Below, piece by piece: positions 49,626 through 59,392 of a stretch of 64,000 nt of DNA. Source of the stretch: Cordilura impudica (taxonomy: Eukaryota; Arthropoda; Insecta; Diptera; Scathophagidae); contig OY821520.1 in NCBI GenBank assembly GCA_963682025.1, positions 235,835,530 to 235,899,529 of the forward strand. Direction: 5' to 3'. Positions within the stretch are counted from its first letter, which is position 1, and every line of letters starts with the position of its first letter. The notes under the pieces were generated by a model, which saw only the letters and a list, made by a program, of their open reading frames with translations, was not told the DNA's origin and did no database searches. A program made the position numbers and the translations under genes.

Positions 49626-50133
49626 GCTATAACAAAAGTAAAGTTATTATATGTTTTCCAATATTATAGCTAGAGTTTGCTATATCACTTATGAAAAAAT
49701 TTCCTGCGAAACACTCGGCGCAGGTGAACCGTCCGATCGCGACGACATCACGATTGATACTGAAATTAGTACAATCAATGCATTTCACCATAACACATAC
49801 GACAAAATTCTACCAAGCGGTAATAAAATTTTGTCGTATGTGTCAAGCCATTTTGCACATACGACAATATTTTAATTATAAGAAAAAATGATTCATTTGT
49901 ATGGGAAAATTGTCGTATGTGCAAAACCGTCTGGACATACGACAAAAAACGAAAAAGTCGCTACTGACGTTGGATATACGACAAAATCATACTGAATATA
50001 TCGGAGAATAAGCGAGATATCGAAAAACTGATGTCACCAATCGAAAGATTTTATTTTAAAATATATAACTGCATCTATAACTAAAAATCGTCAAAATGCG
50101 GCTTACGACAATATTTTACCCAGGCCACGATAT

Positions 50134-50465
50134 GTATATAGCAAATGTTTGTGGCAGAAGCGGAACCCGTTGTCTAACAAACCTGCCCGCGAAGCAGCCC
50201 ACGCTTTGCTACTAAAATCTCTTCAGGAATTTCATATAAAGGCTAACGAAACAACTGTAATAAATAAAATTAAATGTAAGTTGATAAACATATACATATA
50301 TATTTTTTAATATTAATATAAATTAAAATATTTTTCTTTCTTTTTTAGCTATAAGGTATTCCATTGCAAGGGAATGTTAGAAGCGGAAAGCAAGCCCGAA
50401 CCATGTAATTTCCTTATGGTATTTCGACCTAGTGGCACCAACTTTCATCTCAGTATTCCTGGTCA
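50134..50465 (+). pseudogene. MADF-domain fragment with an intron, broken
   Basis: Plus-strand codons read YSKCLWQKRNPLSNKPAREAA, then ANETTVINKIK and a GTAAGT donor at about 50276. After the acceptor TTCTTTTTTAG comes SIRYSIAREC, a TAG stop, KRKASPNH and SLWYFDL. The CLW start, the V..KI..LR..Y..E helix and the closing LWYFDLL block are the pattern of MADF (Myb/SANT-like) domains common in insects. The TAG replaces the position where KK or LKK is usual. It starts right at the end of the 11 kb transposon. It may be a truncated gene copy or part of another mobile element. Confidence 0.45.
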
Positions 50466-51655
50466 TTGAAATAAAATTATTTTAAAATTATAAACACAAA
50501 CTATTTTTGTATGTATAAAAAAGCGCATATATTTAATATATAATTTTTCTTTTTAAGTAACTAATCAATTTTTATATTGTTTATTTAAATTTAAGAAAAC
50601 CTCTAATATACGTTAAGTTAAATTATATATAGCGTTAAATATATATAGCGTTAAAAAAGAAACGAAAAATTGATAGTATACATATATTTATGTTTAAATT
50701 TATAGTTTTACATAGAAAATACTTAAACAAGTACAAAATACTTTACTAAATATAAAATAGAAAAATTTTGAAATAAAAGCATTTTTGTTTTAAGACAAAA
50801 AAAGCTGTTGTCAAATTTAAAAATAAAAACTTAAGAAGTATTTAAAGAGTATACTTATAATACATAGAGATTTGGTTTGTTAAATATAGATAGATTTAAA
50901 TTGCATGTCAATTTGAAGCAAATTTTTTTCCAAGCTAAAAATTTAATTATTCTATAATTAGTTTGATTGTTTAAAAAAACGATGAGCATATGTTTTTTGT
51001 AATTAGGAATTAAGTTTGTTGATAGGACGTAATTGGAAATATATGATAAAAAATTGTGTGGTGGTTTTTTAAAATATTTTTTTCTTATAATTCTTTTTCT
51101 AATAAAAAATTTTTAACAAATTGGTTGGTTGTTTTTTTTTTTAATGCGTTACTAAGTTACGCCTTGAAATATGCCATGAAATGTTTCAATTTCTATTTTT
51201 AAAGGTTTGTCAAGTTCATATGTATGTAGTGGTAGAGTGAGTTGGATGAGTTGGGTAAATTGAATTGAAAAAAATTTATTGAAAAATATAAATTTTTAAA
51301 ACTATAAATTTTAATTTTTCTTAATAAAATTTTACAAAAATATATAGAGATTTTTTAAAGTCAATGAATTTGTTTTAACCTTAATAAACATTTCTTTTTT
51401 TAATATTTTAATATTTTTCTTCTTTTTTTTTAATATGTAATTTATTTTCTGTTTTTTTTTTCTTTTTTTTTAATAAAAAATTTAAGAAAAATTATAAGAT
51501 ACCTTTTTTAAAGAATAAATTTAAACTGATATTCGGCACCATTATTTTTAGTTATTTTTTTTGTCAATTAAATGTTTTAAAAATTAAAAGATATCTGTCT
51601 ATCTATAGTTGAGTTACATGTTGATTAAGGGGAAGGGGGGTTGATATTGCTAAAT
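50466..51655. other. AT-rich DNA downstream of Sep1, no gene seen
   Basis: The right part must include the Sep1 3' UTR (transcribed right to left). No other coding signal was seen. Confidence 0.5.
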
Positions 51656-51911
51656 TTACTGTTGTGCCTGCATTTTGGCTTGCATTTGTGCCAACATTTC
51701 CTGCATACGTCTTAGTTCGGCCTCCTTTTCTTGCAATATCCGATCCTTTTCATTTAAAACATTATTGGCCATTATCTGATTTTGAGTGTTGGATTCACGT
51801 TCGGCTTTCAAGCCATTTTCTTTGTTCTTAATACCCTTGGCCAAGCGATCAGAACGATAATTTTCATAATGTACTTCCTGGGTAACTTCCTGCAAATCCT
51901 GCATGTGGGTT
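51656..51911 (-). CDS. Sep1: Septin 1, last coding exon with C-terminal coiled coil
   Basis: This is the terminal Sep1 exon, beginning after TTTATAG and ending at TAA. It encodes [10 protein letters not shown], which continues the GTPase domain, then a charged linker, then a predicted heptad-rich coiled coil of Glu, Lys, Met and Gln ending MQAKMQAQQ. Septins use this coiled coil to pair side by side with partner subunits. The ending agrees with the recalled Drosophila protein, so the C-terminus looks complete. The 3' UTR must continue to lower coordinates. AATAAA-type signals on the minus strand near 51443 and 51269 are candidates, but the real polyadenylation site cannot be chosen from sequence. 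Confidence 0.95.
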
Positions 51912-52003
51912 CTATAAAGAAACAACGAAAAAACACAAACATTTTAAACAAACAAATTCTTTACGTCGTTCTCTCTCTCTCTCTCTCTCTTTCTCAAACT
52001 TAC

Positions 52004-52369
52004 ATTAACATAGTTCTCAATTTGATAAAATCACAATGTTCTGGATTTTCGACCTCTACTACACCCCACGGATACAAACGTCCTCGCACTTTTTTACCCT
52101 TAACTTCGAGCAGGGTATTGGCACCACATACGGCAAACGGAACAGCTGCTTTGAGTTGTTTTACTTGTTCTTTGTATTCTTCATCTTCGTCGGAATCACA
52201 ATCGGGCAGTGGATAGATTTTAATGCCGTGATCTTCAATTTCTTGCATAATACGACATTTCAAACGTAAGATTTCCTTTTTAGTTAGGCAGTCGGCTTTG
52301 GCAATCACAGGCACTATATTCACTTTGGAATGCAATTTTTTCATAAATTCCACGTCCAGGGGTTTAAGA
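52004..52369 (-). CDS. Sep1: Septin 1, middle coding exon
   Basis: This exon continues the septin GTPase domain and carries the guanine-specificity motif AKAD plus the conserved septin-unique stretch ending near RGRLYPWG. It starts after TTACTTCAG; its first base T completes the Gly codon left by the upstream exon (GG+T), followed by LKPLDVEF. It ends with two bases (AT) before GTAAGT, and the next exon supplies A to make Ile. Exon lengths of 452, 366 and 256 bases keep one frame throughout, giving 357 residues visible, against about 361 recalled for Drosophila Sep1. The 92 bp intron that follows contains a (CT)n run at about 51969-51991. Confidence 0.95.
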
Positions 52370-52435
52370 CTGAAGTAAATGTAAAAATTTAAGGTTTTAG
52401 ATTTTTTTACATACATTAAAATTTTCTATTAAAGT

Positions 52436-52590
52436 GTACAAAAATGGACCTTTTCTAAAAAAAAGTACCGTTACTATGAAGTACCTTTTCTTTAAAAATA
52501 CCTTTGCTTTAAAAATATCTTCTGTTAAAAAGTCTTAGTACTTAAAAAGTATTTGTTCTTAAAAACCTAAATTTTCTTAATAATCTAATC
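52436..52590. repeat. Short CTTAAAAAGTACC-type minisatellite patch
   Basis: It has a few units of the same family as 9480-11640, starting about 65 bp upstream of the Sep1 middle exon within the intron. Confidence 0.65.
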
Positions 52591-52639
52591 CACAAAAACA
52601 AAGTTTTTATTAAAACTCTTTCTTTCCTTATGCATATGA

Positions 52640-53390
52640 GTTTTGAATCTCTCCGTGACTGTGCGTGACTATCTTTAAGTTAATATTTGATGACAACAAG
52701 GCTGTGGACCAAGATTCAGATTGATTGTATGAGGGGAAATGGGGTTTAAATCACTTCGTGACTGTGCTAAACTTAAAATTAATCTTTGGCCACAACAAGT
52801 CTATGGACAAAGTTTCAGATCGATCGGATGAGGGGAAATGGGGTCTAATCACTCCGTGACTGTGTGTGACTGTCATAAAATTAATCTTTGGCCACAACAA
52901 GTCTATGGACAAAGTTTCAGATCGATCGGATGAGGGGAAATGGGGTCTAATCACTCCGTGACTGTGTGTGACTGTCGTAAAATTAATCTTTGGCCACAAC
53001 AAGGTTATGGACAAAGTTTCAGATCGATCGGATGAGGGGAAATGGGGTCTAATCACTCCGTGACTGTGTGTGACTGTCATAAAATTAATCTTTGGCCACA
53101 ACAAGTCTATGGACAAAGTTTCAGATCGATCGGATGAGGGGAGATAGGGATTAAATCACTCCGTGACTCTGCGTGACTATGTCAAAGTTAATCTTTTTCC
53201 ACGGTAAGTCTATCGACCAAGTTTCAGATCGATCGGATAAGGCTATATGGGTTTTAAATCACTCCGTTACTGTGTGTGACTATGCGTGACTACCCCAAAA
53301 TTAATCTATAGTCACAACAAGACTATGGGCCAAGTTTCAGATCAATTGGATGAGGGGGAATGGGGTTGCCCCATGAGAGATAGACAGGCA
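52640..53390. repeat. 102 bp tandem repeat, about seven copies
   Basis: The central copies share TCTTTGGCCACAACAAG, TTTCAGATCGATCGGATGAG and AATCACTCCGTGACTG, with GGGGTCT at 52840, 52942 and 53044. Copies are best conserved in the middle and diverge outward. Because 102 is a multiple of three, an open minus frame of 34-residue repeats results. It is probably not a gene. The array ends with a DINE-like AGACAGGCAGACAGACGG tail. Confidence 0.9.
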
Positions 53391-53479
53391 GACAGACGGA
53401 GAGTATGAGTTAAAAGAAATAGTTATGAAAGCACACTTTTCCTTTAACAAAAAAAGTGTATTTTCTTAAAAAAGTAATT

Positions 53480-53640
53480 TTTTATTTATTTATTTTATTT
53501 ATTCAATAGTTTTCCAAGCCCTTAGAGCCTATAAACCAGAAATATAATATGGCATCAGGGTAAAAACTTAAAACTAATACAATTCATATTAATTGAAAAT
53601 TCAAAAATACCAATATTTCAATTGTATATAACCCCCCTAT
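53480..53640 (-). mobile_element. Probable non-LTR retrotransposon 3' end
   Basis: On the minus strand it reads TCTGGTTTATAGGCTCTAAGG..AAAACTATTG and ends in AATAAATAAAATAAATAAATA, the kind of short-unit tail left by LINE insertion. No coding part is attached. Confidence 0.4.
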
Positions 53641-54248
53641 ATTCACAAAAAATCAAGAGTAAAAAAATTAAATATAATCAGCCCTGTTCTTGAAACGTTA
53701 TTTGAATAAGAGTGAATTTAAAATCACATGAAATTGAAATTTTGGGTTTCTTGAAACCACTTTTTTTATTTATTTAATGGAAACATATGTTTGAGTTAAG
53801 AACTATATGTTTGAGTTAATAACATATGTTATCTAGAAACCGAGGTGCCACATGGTTCTTTATTCAGTTTCACAAAAAACTTTTAAGTATTTTGTGCATG
53901 TTTTTTCTTAAGTTTATAGAAAAAGTATAAAGAAAAATATTTTGTTTTAAAATAACAACTTATTTGTTCATTTAATTGTTTTTGTTCTTCAATTTCATTC
54001 AATTAAAAATGACTTTTCTATTTTTAAAAAGTTAGGCATCACCAAAAAAAATTTCGATATTCAAATAAATTGGATTTGACTGGCATCACTACTGTTTCGA
54101 ACATATGCAAAAAAATAAAAATATGTGATTTGATGAAAAATTTTTTTTAATTCCTTTATTTGCAATAATTAGTGCATAAAGAATCTATGTTATAATTGAA
54201 AAAATTATAATGGAAAATAGAATGTGTAAATAAAAAGTTTTTATTATA

Positions 54249-55852
54249 CACACATGATCATAATAATAGATACACAGGTTAATTTTTCTGAAAAGCCTAA
54301 ATATTTTAAATTTCTATTTTTTTTAAATGACTAAATTAGTTTTTTTTTAGTATTCGATGTGGCAACGCTATTAAATATACAAGCACGTGCTTGCTGATCT
54401 TTATTTGTCGTTTGACAGTTAACGGTTTATTAAAAGTGCATTCCACAAGTGATCGTATTAATAGATACACGTGCTATTCTTGCTATTTTTTTCAATTGTT
54501 AAGTCATATTTTGCAATAATTGGTAGCATTTGGTAAGTTTACTTAAAAAATAAAATAAATTCTTTAATAATACGTGCTTATTTTAATAAAATATGGGTAG
54601 AAACAAGCATTGTTCGTCTGATGAAAGGGCTATAGCTAAAGTCCTAAGAAATGATGGAAAATCTTTAAGAGAGATATCAAAAAGCTTGGGGCGATCCGTA
54701 AAATTGGTTCAAAATGCATTAAAATGGGAAAAAACTGCAGAAACCCGCGGTAGACCATGTAAAACAAACCAGGCTACTGATCGTCACATCGTCTTGATAT
54801 CAAAAAAGAATCCGTTCAAGTCTTCAAAAGAAATTTCTGCCGAAATTCATAACGTAATAAGCGCACCAACTGTTCGCCGTCGTCTCCAGCATGCAAATTT
54901 ACCTGGCCGAATAGCAAGAAGAGTCCCACTGATGCGTCAAAAAAATATAACTATGAGGTTTAATTTTGGCAAGGAACACTTGCTCTGGAGCGGAATTGAA
55001 GGCGAAAAAAGGTGGCGCAATATTTTATGGAGTGATGAAACTAAAATAAATTTGTTTGGTAATGACTATCAAAGGAACGTACGTCGCCCCAAAGGTAAAG
55101 AATTTCACGTTAGATTTACAAAAAAGACGGTCAAACATGGCGGCGGAAATATCATGGTATGGGGATGTTTCTCTTGGTATGGAGTAGGTCCAATATTTCG
55201 AATAGAAAATACGATGAATGCAATAGGGTACAGAGATATCTTGCAAGAAGTTATGCTTCCATATAATGACCCAAAGCACACTTCTGCATTGGTCAAAAAT
55301 TGGTTCAAGGAGAACAATGTGGATGTTTTAAGCTGGCCTAGCCAATCACCCGACTTAAATCCAATCGAAAATCTGTGGGGTGAACTTAAGCAAAAGCTAA
55401 GCCACTTAACTTTTAGAAATAAGGACGATTTGTGGGAAAAAACCAAGGAGGCGTGGTATGAAATAAGAACAGAAACATACCAAAAATTAATAGCCAGTAT
55501 GCAAAATAGAATGAATAAACTGGTTCAAAATAGAGGTGGTTTCACTGGATACTAATCCTTATTAAACATTTAAAAGTATTTCACAAGAGAAAATTAAGTT
55601 TTGTTATTAATTTTTAAGTATTAATGAAATGTATCTACTTTTATGATCAGCTATTGAAATCCCTTAATTTAAAAAATTACCTGAATTTTTTTTAGTTTTT
55701 TTCTATTTATGTTAAGTGTTATAGTTTTTGTATTAATTTGATCTCAATGAATAAATATTGCCTAATTTTTGATTTTTAAATTGAATAAAAATGATTTTGT
55801 TTTATTTCAAAGAGGGAATTTTTAAGTGTATCTATTATTATGATCATGAGTG
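54249..55852 (+). mobile_element. Tc1-like transposon, 1604 bp, TA target duplication
   Basis: The ends CACACATGATCATAATAATA and its near complement TATTATTATGATCATGAGTG lie between TA dinucleotides (54247-54248, 55853-55854). A second copy of the repeat motif occurs inside each end (about 54449-54471 and 55628-55650), the two-site IR/DR plan of some Tc1-like elements. The transposase gene lies between the inner copies. Confidence 0.9.
54593..55555 (+). CDS. Tc1-like transposase with internal deletion
   Basis: The 320-residue open frame has a paired-like HTH at 1-50, a GRP motif at 53-55 (GRPCKTN) and a second HTH (about 65-105, PTVRRRLQHANLPGR). The DDE core follows, with the first Asp at 148 (WSDETKIN), TVKHGGGNIMVWGCFS at 179-194 and the last acidic residue at 259 (SPDLNPIENLWG). 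Related proteins carry about 17 residues ending in QQD between MLPY and NDPKHTS. Here MLPY joins NDPKHT directly (residues 221-230), so the second catalytic Asp is gone through an in-frame deletion. The element is probably not self-mobile, although its DNA-binding half could still occupy the ends. The start ATG follows an A/T-rich leader. Confidence 0.9.
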   Translation: MGRNKHCSSDERAIAKVLRNDGKSLREISKSLGRSVKLVQNALKWEKTAETRGRPCKTNQATDRHIVLISKKNPFKSSKEISAEIHNVISAPTVRRRLQHANLPGRIARRVPLMRQKNITMRFNFGKEHLLWSGIEGEKRWRNILWSDETKINLFGNDYQRNVRRPKGKEFHVRFTKKTVKHGGGNIMVWGCFSWYGVGPIFRIENTMNAIGYRDILQEVMLPYNDPKHTSALVKNWFKENNVDVLSWPSQSPDLNPIENLWGELKQKLSHLTFRNKDDLWEKTKEAWYEIRTETYQKLIASMQNRMNKLVQNRGGFTGY

Positions 55853-56304
55853 TAGTTATAGAACAGCATCATCGCAAAAAGTGTGTTTTATTAACATCGA
55901 CCACTTATTACGAGTTTTTTTTAAATCAGCGTAGACGTTTTTTAAAATCGTTTTTTTTTTATAAAATTAATGTCTAATTTTTTAAAATAATGACAAGGTT
56001 CAATAAAAAACATGTTAGAGTTTAAATATCAATTAGTTTTTTTTTATCTCTTAAGACCTGCTTAGTAGGAAAAAAGGACATTTGGTTTGATTTCACAAAG
56101 CCTTTTCTATGTGAATTAAAACGAGAAAAAATATTCTTATTGAAATTAGAGAACAGCAAAAAACTCGTAGATTTAAGAATTTTTTCATTTACGAGTTTTT
56201 TTTGTGATAGTGGTTTCAAGAACAGGGGTGAATATTAATAAAATTAAATAAGTTAAAAGGAAAAATGATGACAGCAGCTCATCATATAAGGAGCTTCTAC
56301 ATAT

Positions 56305-56660
56305 TCTCAATTATAATCTATAATATTAATAGGCTAGGCGATTTTTTGTTACCGATTTTTTGTTCTACCGTTTTATCCCGCTTTTGACCAAACGTATATT
56401 ATTTGAAAGGTATTTCTTTTTAGCTGTTCACCAGATTTACAGATTTTTTAATTTTTTCCTTTATTTTGAGTAAATTGCATTTGAAGTTGCTACTAACACA
56501 TACATAAAATTATACGTATGCTATGTGTGTGCTTATTACATTTGTTGATGTGTTTATTAATGAGTTTGTTATCTTCATTCACAATAATAATAAACCAAAA
56601 AAGTGTTGGTTTGTGAATTGGCTAGGTTGAGAATTAAAATTTCCTAGAAATTGCACTCGA
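56305..56660. repeat. Dispersed repeat, second of two copies
   Basis: It matches 38605-38965 in the same orientation, with an extra ATTAATGAGTTT-type insertion. It directly precedes the Penelope-like element. Confidence 0.8.
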
Positions 56661-56849
56661 ATTTCGACCTCTGGAATCTGCTAGGCCTTTTAAATCTGTT
56701 TACATGATACGAAAACTTCCGTTCAGTACATGGAACCACAGAATTTCATAGCCCTACTGACTTCACAACAAAAGATTAAAGAAAATCTACTACACATTGA
56801 GCGATAAAAAACGTACTAAATGAGGATGAATCAAACCATTTCTTCAAAA

Positions 56850-58893
56850 GTCAACAGCAATCTTTCAATAACACAAAACATAAAATCCACGAAATACACA
56901 CATCAAAATTAAACAGATTAAAAAATTCAAAACTGCAAGAATTTGGATTAGTATTTAACGAAGACTGGTTTAACACAACAAATATAAAATTTCCAGAAGA
57001 TTCCCAATGGTTACTTTCACTTGGTAAAAAGTTTGCTATACCCGTCAACAAACACAATTGGTCACCTATCCACATCGTTGGACATCGAGCAAGCTATACA
57101 ATCATCACCAGATGAACGCAACAAGGAAGACATGAGGTCAAAAATAAGTAACAGGGTCGCAATCTTTAAAAACAAACTGACAAACACTCCAAGAGAAAAA
57201 CTAATTCTAGGAATATACAATAGAACACAGACATTTCTACGTGAACATAAAAATATAATGGTAACTTCTTCAGACAAAGGTCATAAAACAATTATGTTTA
57301 AAACTGATTATAAAAAAAAAATGGAGAAACTAGTACAAGATAGAGCAACATACAAAACAACTAGAGAAGATCCTAACAATAAAATAGTCAACAACCTAAA
57401 CAAACAACAACATATCAGTTATAAGGAAAAACATAAACTCTACTGCTCATCAGCCAAAGCTCCTAGGCTTTATGGGCTTCCAAAAATTCATAAACCGAGT
57501 GTCTCACTGAGGCCAATAGCAGCATCAACAGAAGTTCCTTGTTACAACCTTTCCAAATTCTAAGGCAATATACTAAAATCTATTATTTCTAGTAAATATA
57601 ATATTAAGAACTCTTTAGAACTTAAGGATAGGCTTAAAGACATAGTATTAGAAGAAGACGAAATATTAATATCGTACGATGTCGTTTCACTTTTCACTAA
57701 CATTCCAGTCCACTCTGAAATTAAAATAATTTTAGATAAATGGAACACAATTAAGGAAAATACAACAATATCAAAAACGCAATTTCTAGAAATACTAAGT
57801 TTTTGTCTCAAAGACAATAACTATTTTATATATAGTGGAAATTTTTACCACCAAACGTTTGGTATGCCAATGGACAATCCACTATCTCCGATCATAACAG
57901 ATATAGTCATGGACGATCTTTTGAATGAAACAATTAAAACGCTAAATTCAAAAAACATTAAAATTAAAGCCATTTTTAAATATGTGGACGACACTTTTGC
58001 AATAATAAAAAAAGAAGACAATGAAACAATTCTAAAAACACTCAACGAATATCATAATAAGATAAAATTCACTTACGAGATTGAAAACAAGCACCAAATC
58101 CCATTTCTTGTCACAAAAATACATAGAATAACAATTTAAAATTTGAGTGGTATCAAAAAGATATTGCTTCAGGCAGAATTATTAATTTCTACTACACACA
58201 ACCAAGAAACCAGAAAATGACACTGCAAAAAATTTAGTCAACAAAATCTATAAAATATGTGATGAAGAATTTATTAAAAAGAACATTGAAATTGTAAAAA
58301 ACATACTCTTTAAAAATAATTTTCTCGGCCGCATCATTCGAGATCTAGTAATTGATGCCCAATACAAACACAAAAAACACCCGAATAACAAATTAACAAA
58401 CTCAGTGGATGGCAACCCTAAAACACATTTTCGACTACAATACATTCCACATCTCACAGAGAACAAGAGATTGAGAGACATAACTAACAATAACAGCATA
58501 AATTTCGCTCACAGAGCAAATCGCACCCTGAGCAGCTTATTTACTAACACTAAAGACAAAATAAATAAGGACGAACAATCAAACATTGTATATGAGATTA
58601 GCTGCAGTTGCGAGGGAAAGTACGTAGGAACGACAAAGAGAATGTTAAAAACAAGAATAAATGAACACAAATCTGATATAGAGAAGAAGAAAATTAATAC
58701 AGCGCTTGCACAACACGTTTTAGATAACAACCACAAACCTAATTTCGATGACGTCAAAATCTTAGACAAAGAAAGGAGAGAGAGTATAAGATTCACTCTC
58801 GAAAGTTTAAGAATACAACAAAAAGGTAATAATGCAATTAACACAAAAGAAGATAGGGAAAATACTAAGTCAGTGTATTCTGTGATATTTTAA
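56850..58893 (+). pseudogene. Penelope-like reverse transcriptase and GIY-YIG endonuclease, frameshifted
   Basis: Pieces joined by shifts: about 56850-57563 gives the N-terminal part with KNIMVTSSDKG and the RT opening block YGLPKIHKP..LRPIAAS. Then 57650-58140 gives ISYDVVSLFTNIP, FGMPMDNPLSPI and the catalytic FKYVDDTF (57981-57992). The last frame, 58405-58893, gives a linker and YEISCSCEGKYVGTTKRMLK.R..EH, the GIY-YIG nuclease signature, ending with a stop at 58893. PLE RTs resemble telomerase RT and prime at nicked or terminal DNA (family knowledge). Breaks lie near 57020, 57563 and 58140-58230. Inactive as written, but the key motifs are intact. Confidence 0.8.
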
Positions 58894-59098
58894 ACTAAGC
58901 AAGTGCTGTGATATTAATTTTAAGTTCGTGAAGTCCCGGTTTTTTATAATAATTATATTAACAATTTTCTGTGATTTTTATTTTTAATTATTTTTATTTA
59001 TTTATTTTATTTGTTTATACACATAAATGTAAGTGCCGTCTTTGATATTACTTTTTAAATTATATTTTATTTACTTTTTAAATTATAGTAAATAAATC

Positions 59099-59139
59099 AC
59101 CCCTGAAGATGTCAACAACCAATTGACGAAACGTTGGGT
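59099..59139 (+). ncRNA. Hammerhead ribozyme motif of the Penelope-like element
   Basis: The core CTGAAGA (59103-59109) fits CUGANGA. Stem II is GTCAA (59111-59115) with TTGAC (59123-59127). GAAA follows at 59128-59131, then a one-pair stem III (CG), TT as the UH step, and GGGT (59136-59139) pairing with ACCC (59099-59102) as stem I. All universally conserved positions are present. Predicted cleavage is after 59135. Minimal hammerheads with very short stem III are known in Penelope-like elements. Activity is inferred. Confidence 0.7.
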
Positions 59140-59392
59140 AAAGCATGGAATAAATTTGTTTTATTTGCATGGAACTAATCGACTAGTAAGCTCAATATCA
59201 GTAGATTAATAAAGCATCACTAAAATAACAAACTAGTCAAACTGAAATATAATAATAAAAGATCTTTTCATCATTAATGAGTTAAAACGTGGTGGTACAA
59301 AAATATGTGTTCTTGAAGAATTCCCAATCCTAAATCTGTTTCTTAAATATGGGGGAAAACCATACTTGATAACCTTATACATAACAAGTAAG

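Larger units (their letters stand above)
38975..50129 (-). mobile_element. 11.15 kb nested DNA transposon with 26 bp TIRs and 4 bp target duplication
   Basis: The left end 38975-39000 and the right end 50104-50129 are inverted repeats matching at 25 of 26 bases (CCTGGGTAAAATATTGTCG core). Flanks are ATAT on both sides (38971-38974, 50130-50133), although the left flank is AT-rich. The motif CATACGACAAAAT recurs in both orientations near both ends: right at about 49794, 49825, 49855, 49908, 49933 and 49975; left at about 39186 and 39232. The cargo is a spliced minus-strand transposase-like gene. Two jockey-type elements and their MITEs account for most of the length; without them the element would be about 3 kb. 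A 4 bp duplication and the protein type suggest the Sola group, unverified. Confidence 0.75.
53679..56230. mobile_element. hAT-like non-autonomous element carrying a Tc1-like insertion
   Basis: The left end CAGCCCTGTTCTTGAAAC and the right end GTTTCAAGAACAGGGGTG are inverted repeats with two mismatches. The flanks AATATAAT (53671-53678) and AATATTAA (56231-56238) agree at 6 of 8 positions, which would fit an 8 bp hAT duplication. Without the Tc1-like insert it would be about 950 bp, with no coding frame. Confidence 0.5.
56690..59220 (+). mobile_element. Penelope-like retroelement, nearly full length
   Basis: It encodes, in order, an N-terminal region, a Penelope-type RT and a GIY-YIG endonuclease, then a tail with a hammerhead motif (59099-59139). 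The left boundary is uncertain. A further 3' end fragment of the same family lies at 29455-29620, minus strand. Confidence 0.8.

Noticed and set aside
38975..50129. Direct assignment of the nested transposon to a named superfamily
   Set aside because: The 4 bp duplication and motif order hint at Sola, but the AT-rich left flank makes the duplication ambiguous and the family match is from memory.
52751..53116. Minus frame with 34-residue repeats as a repeat protein
   Set aside because: It is the reading of a 102 bp DNA tandem repeat within the Sep1 intron, and its non-central copies are broken.
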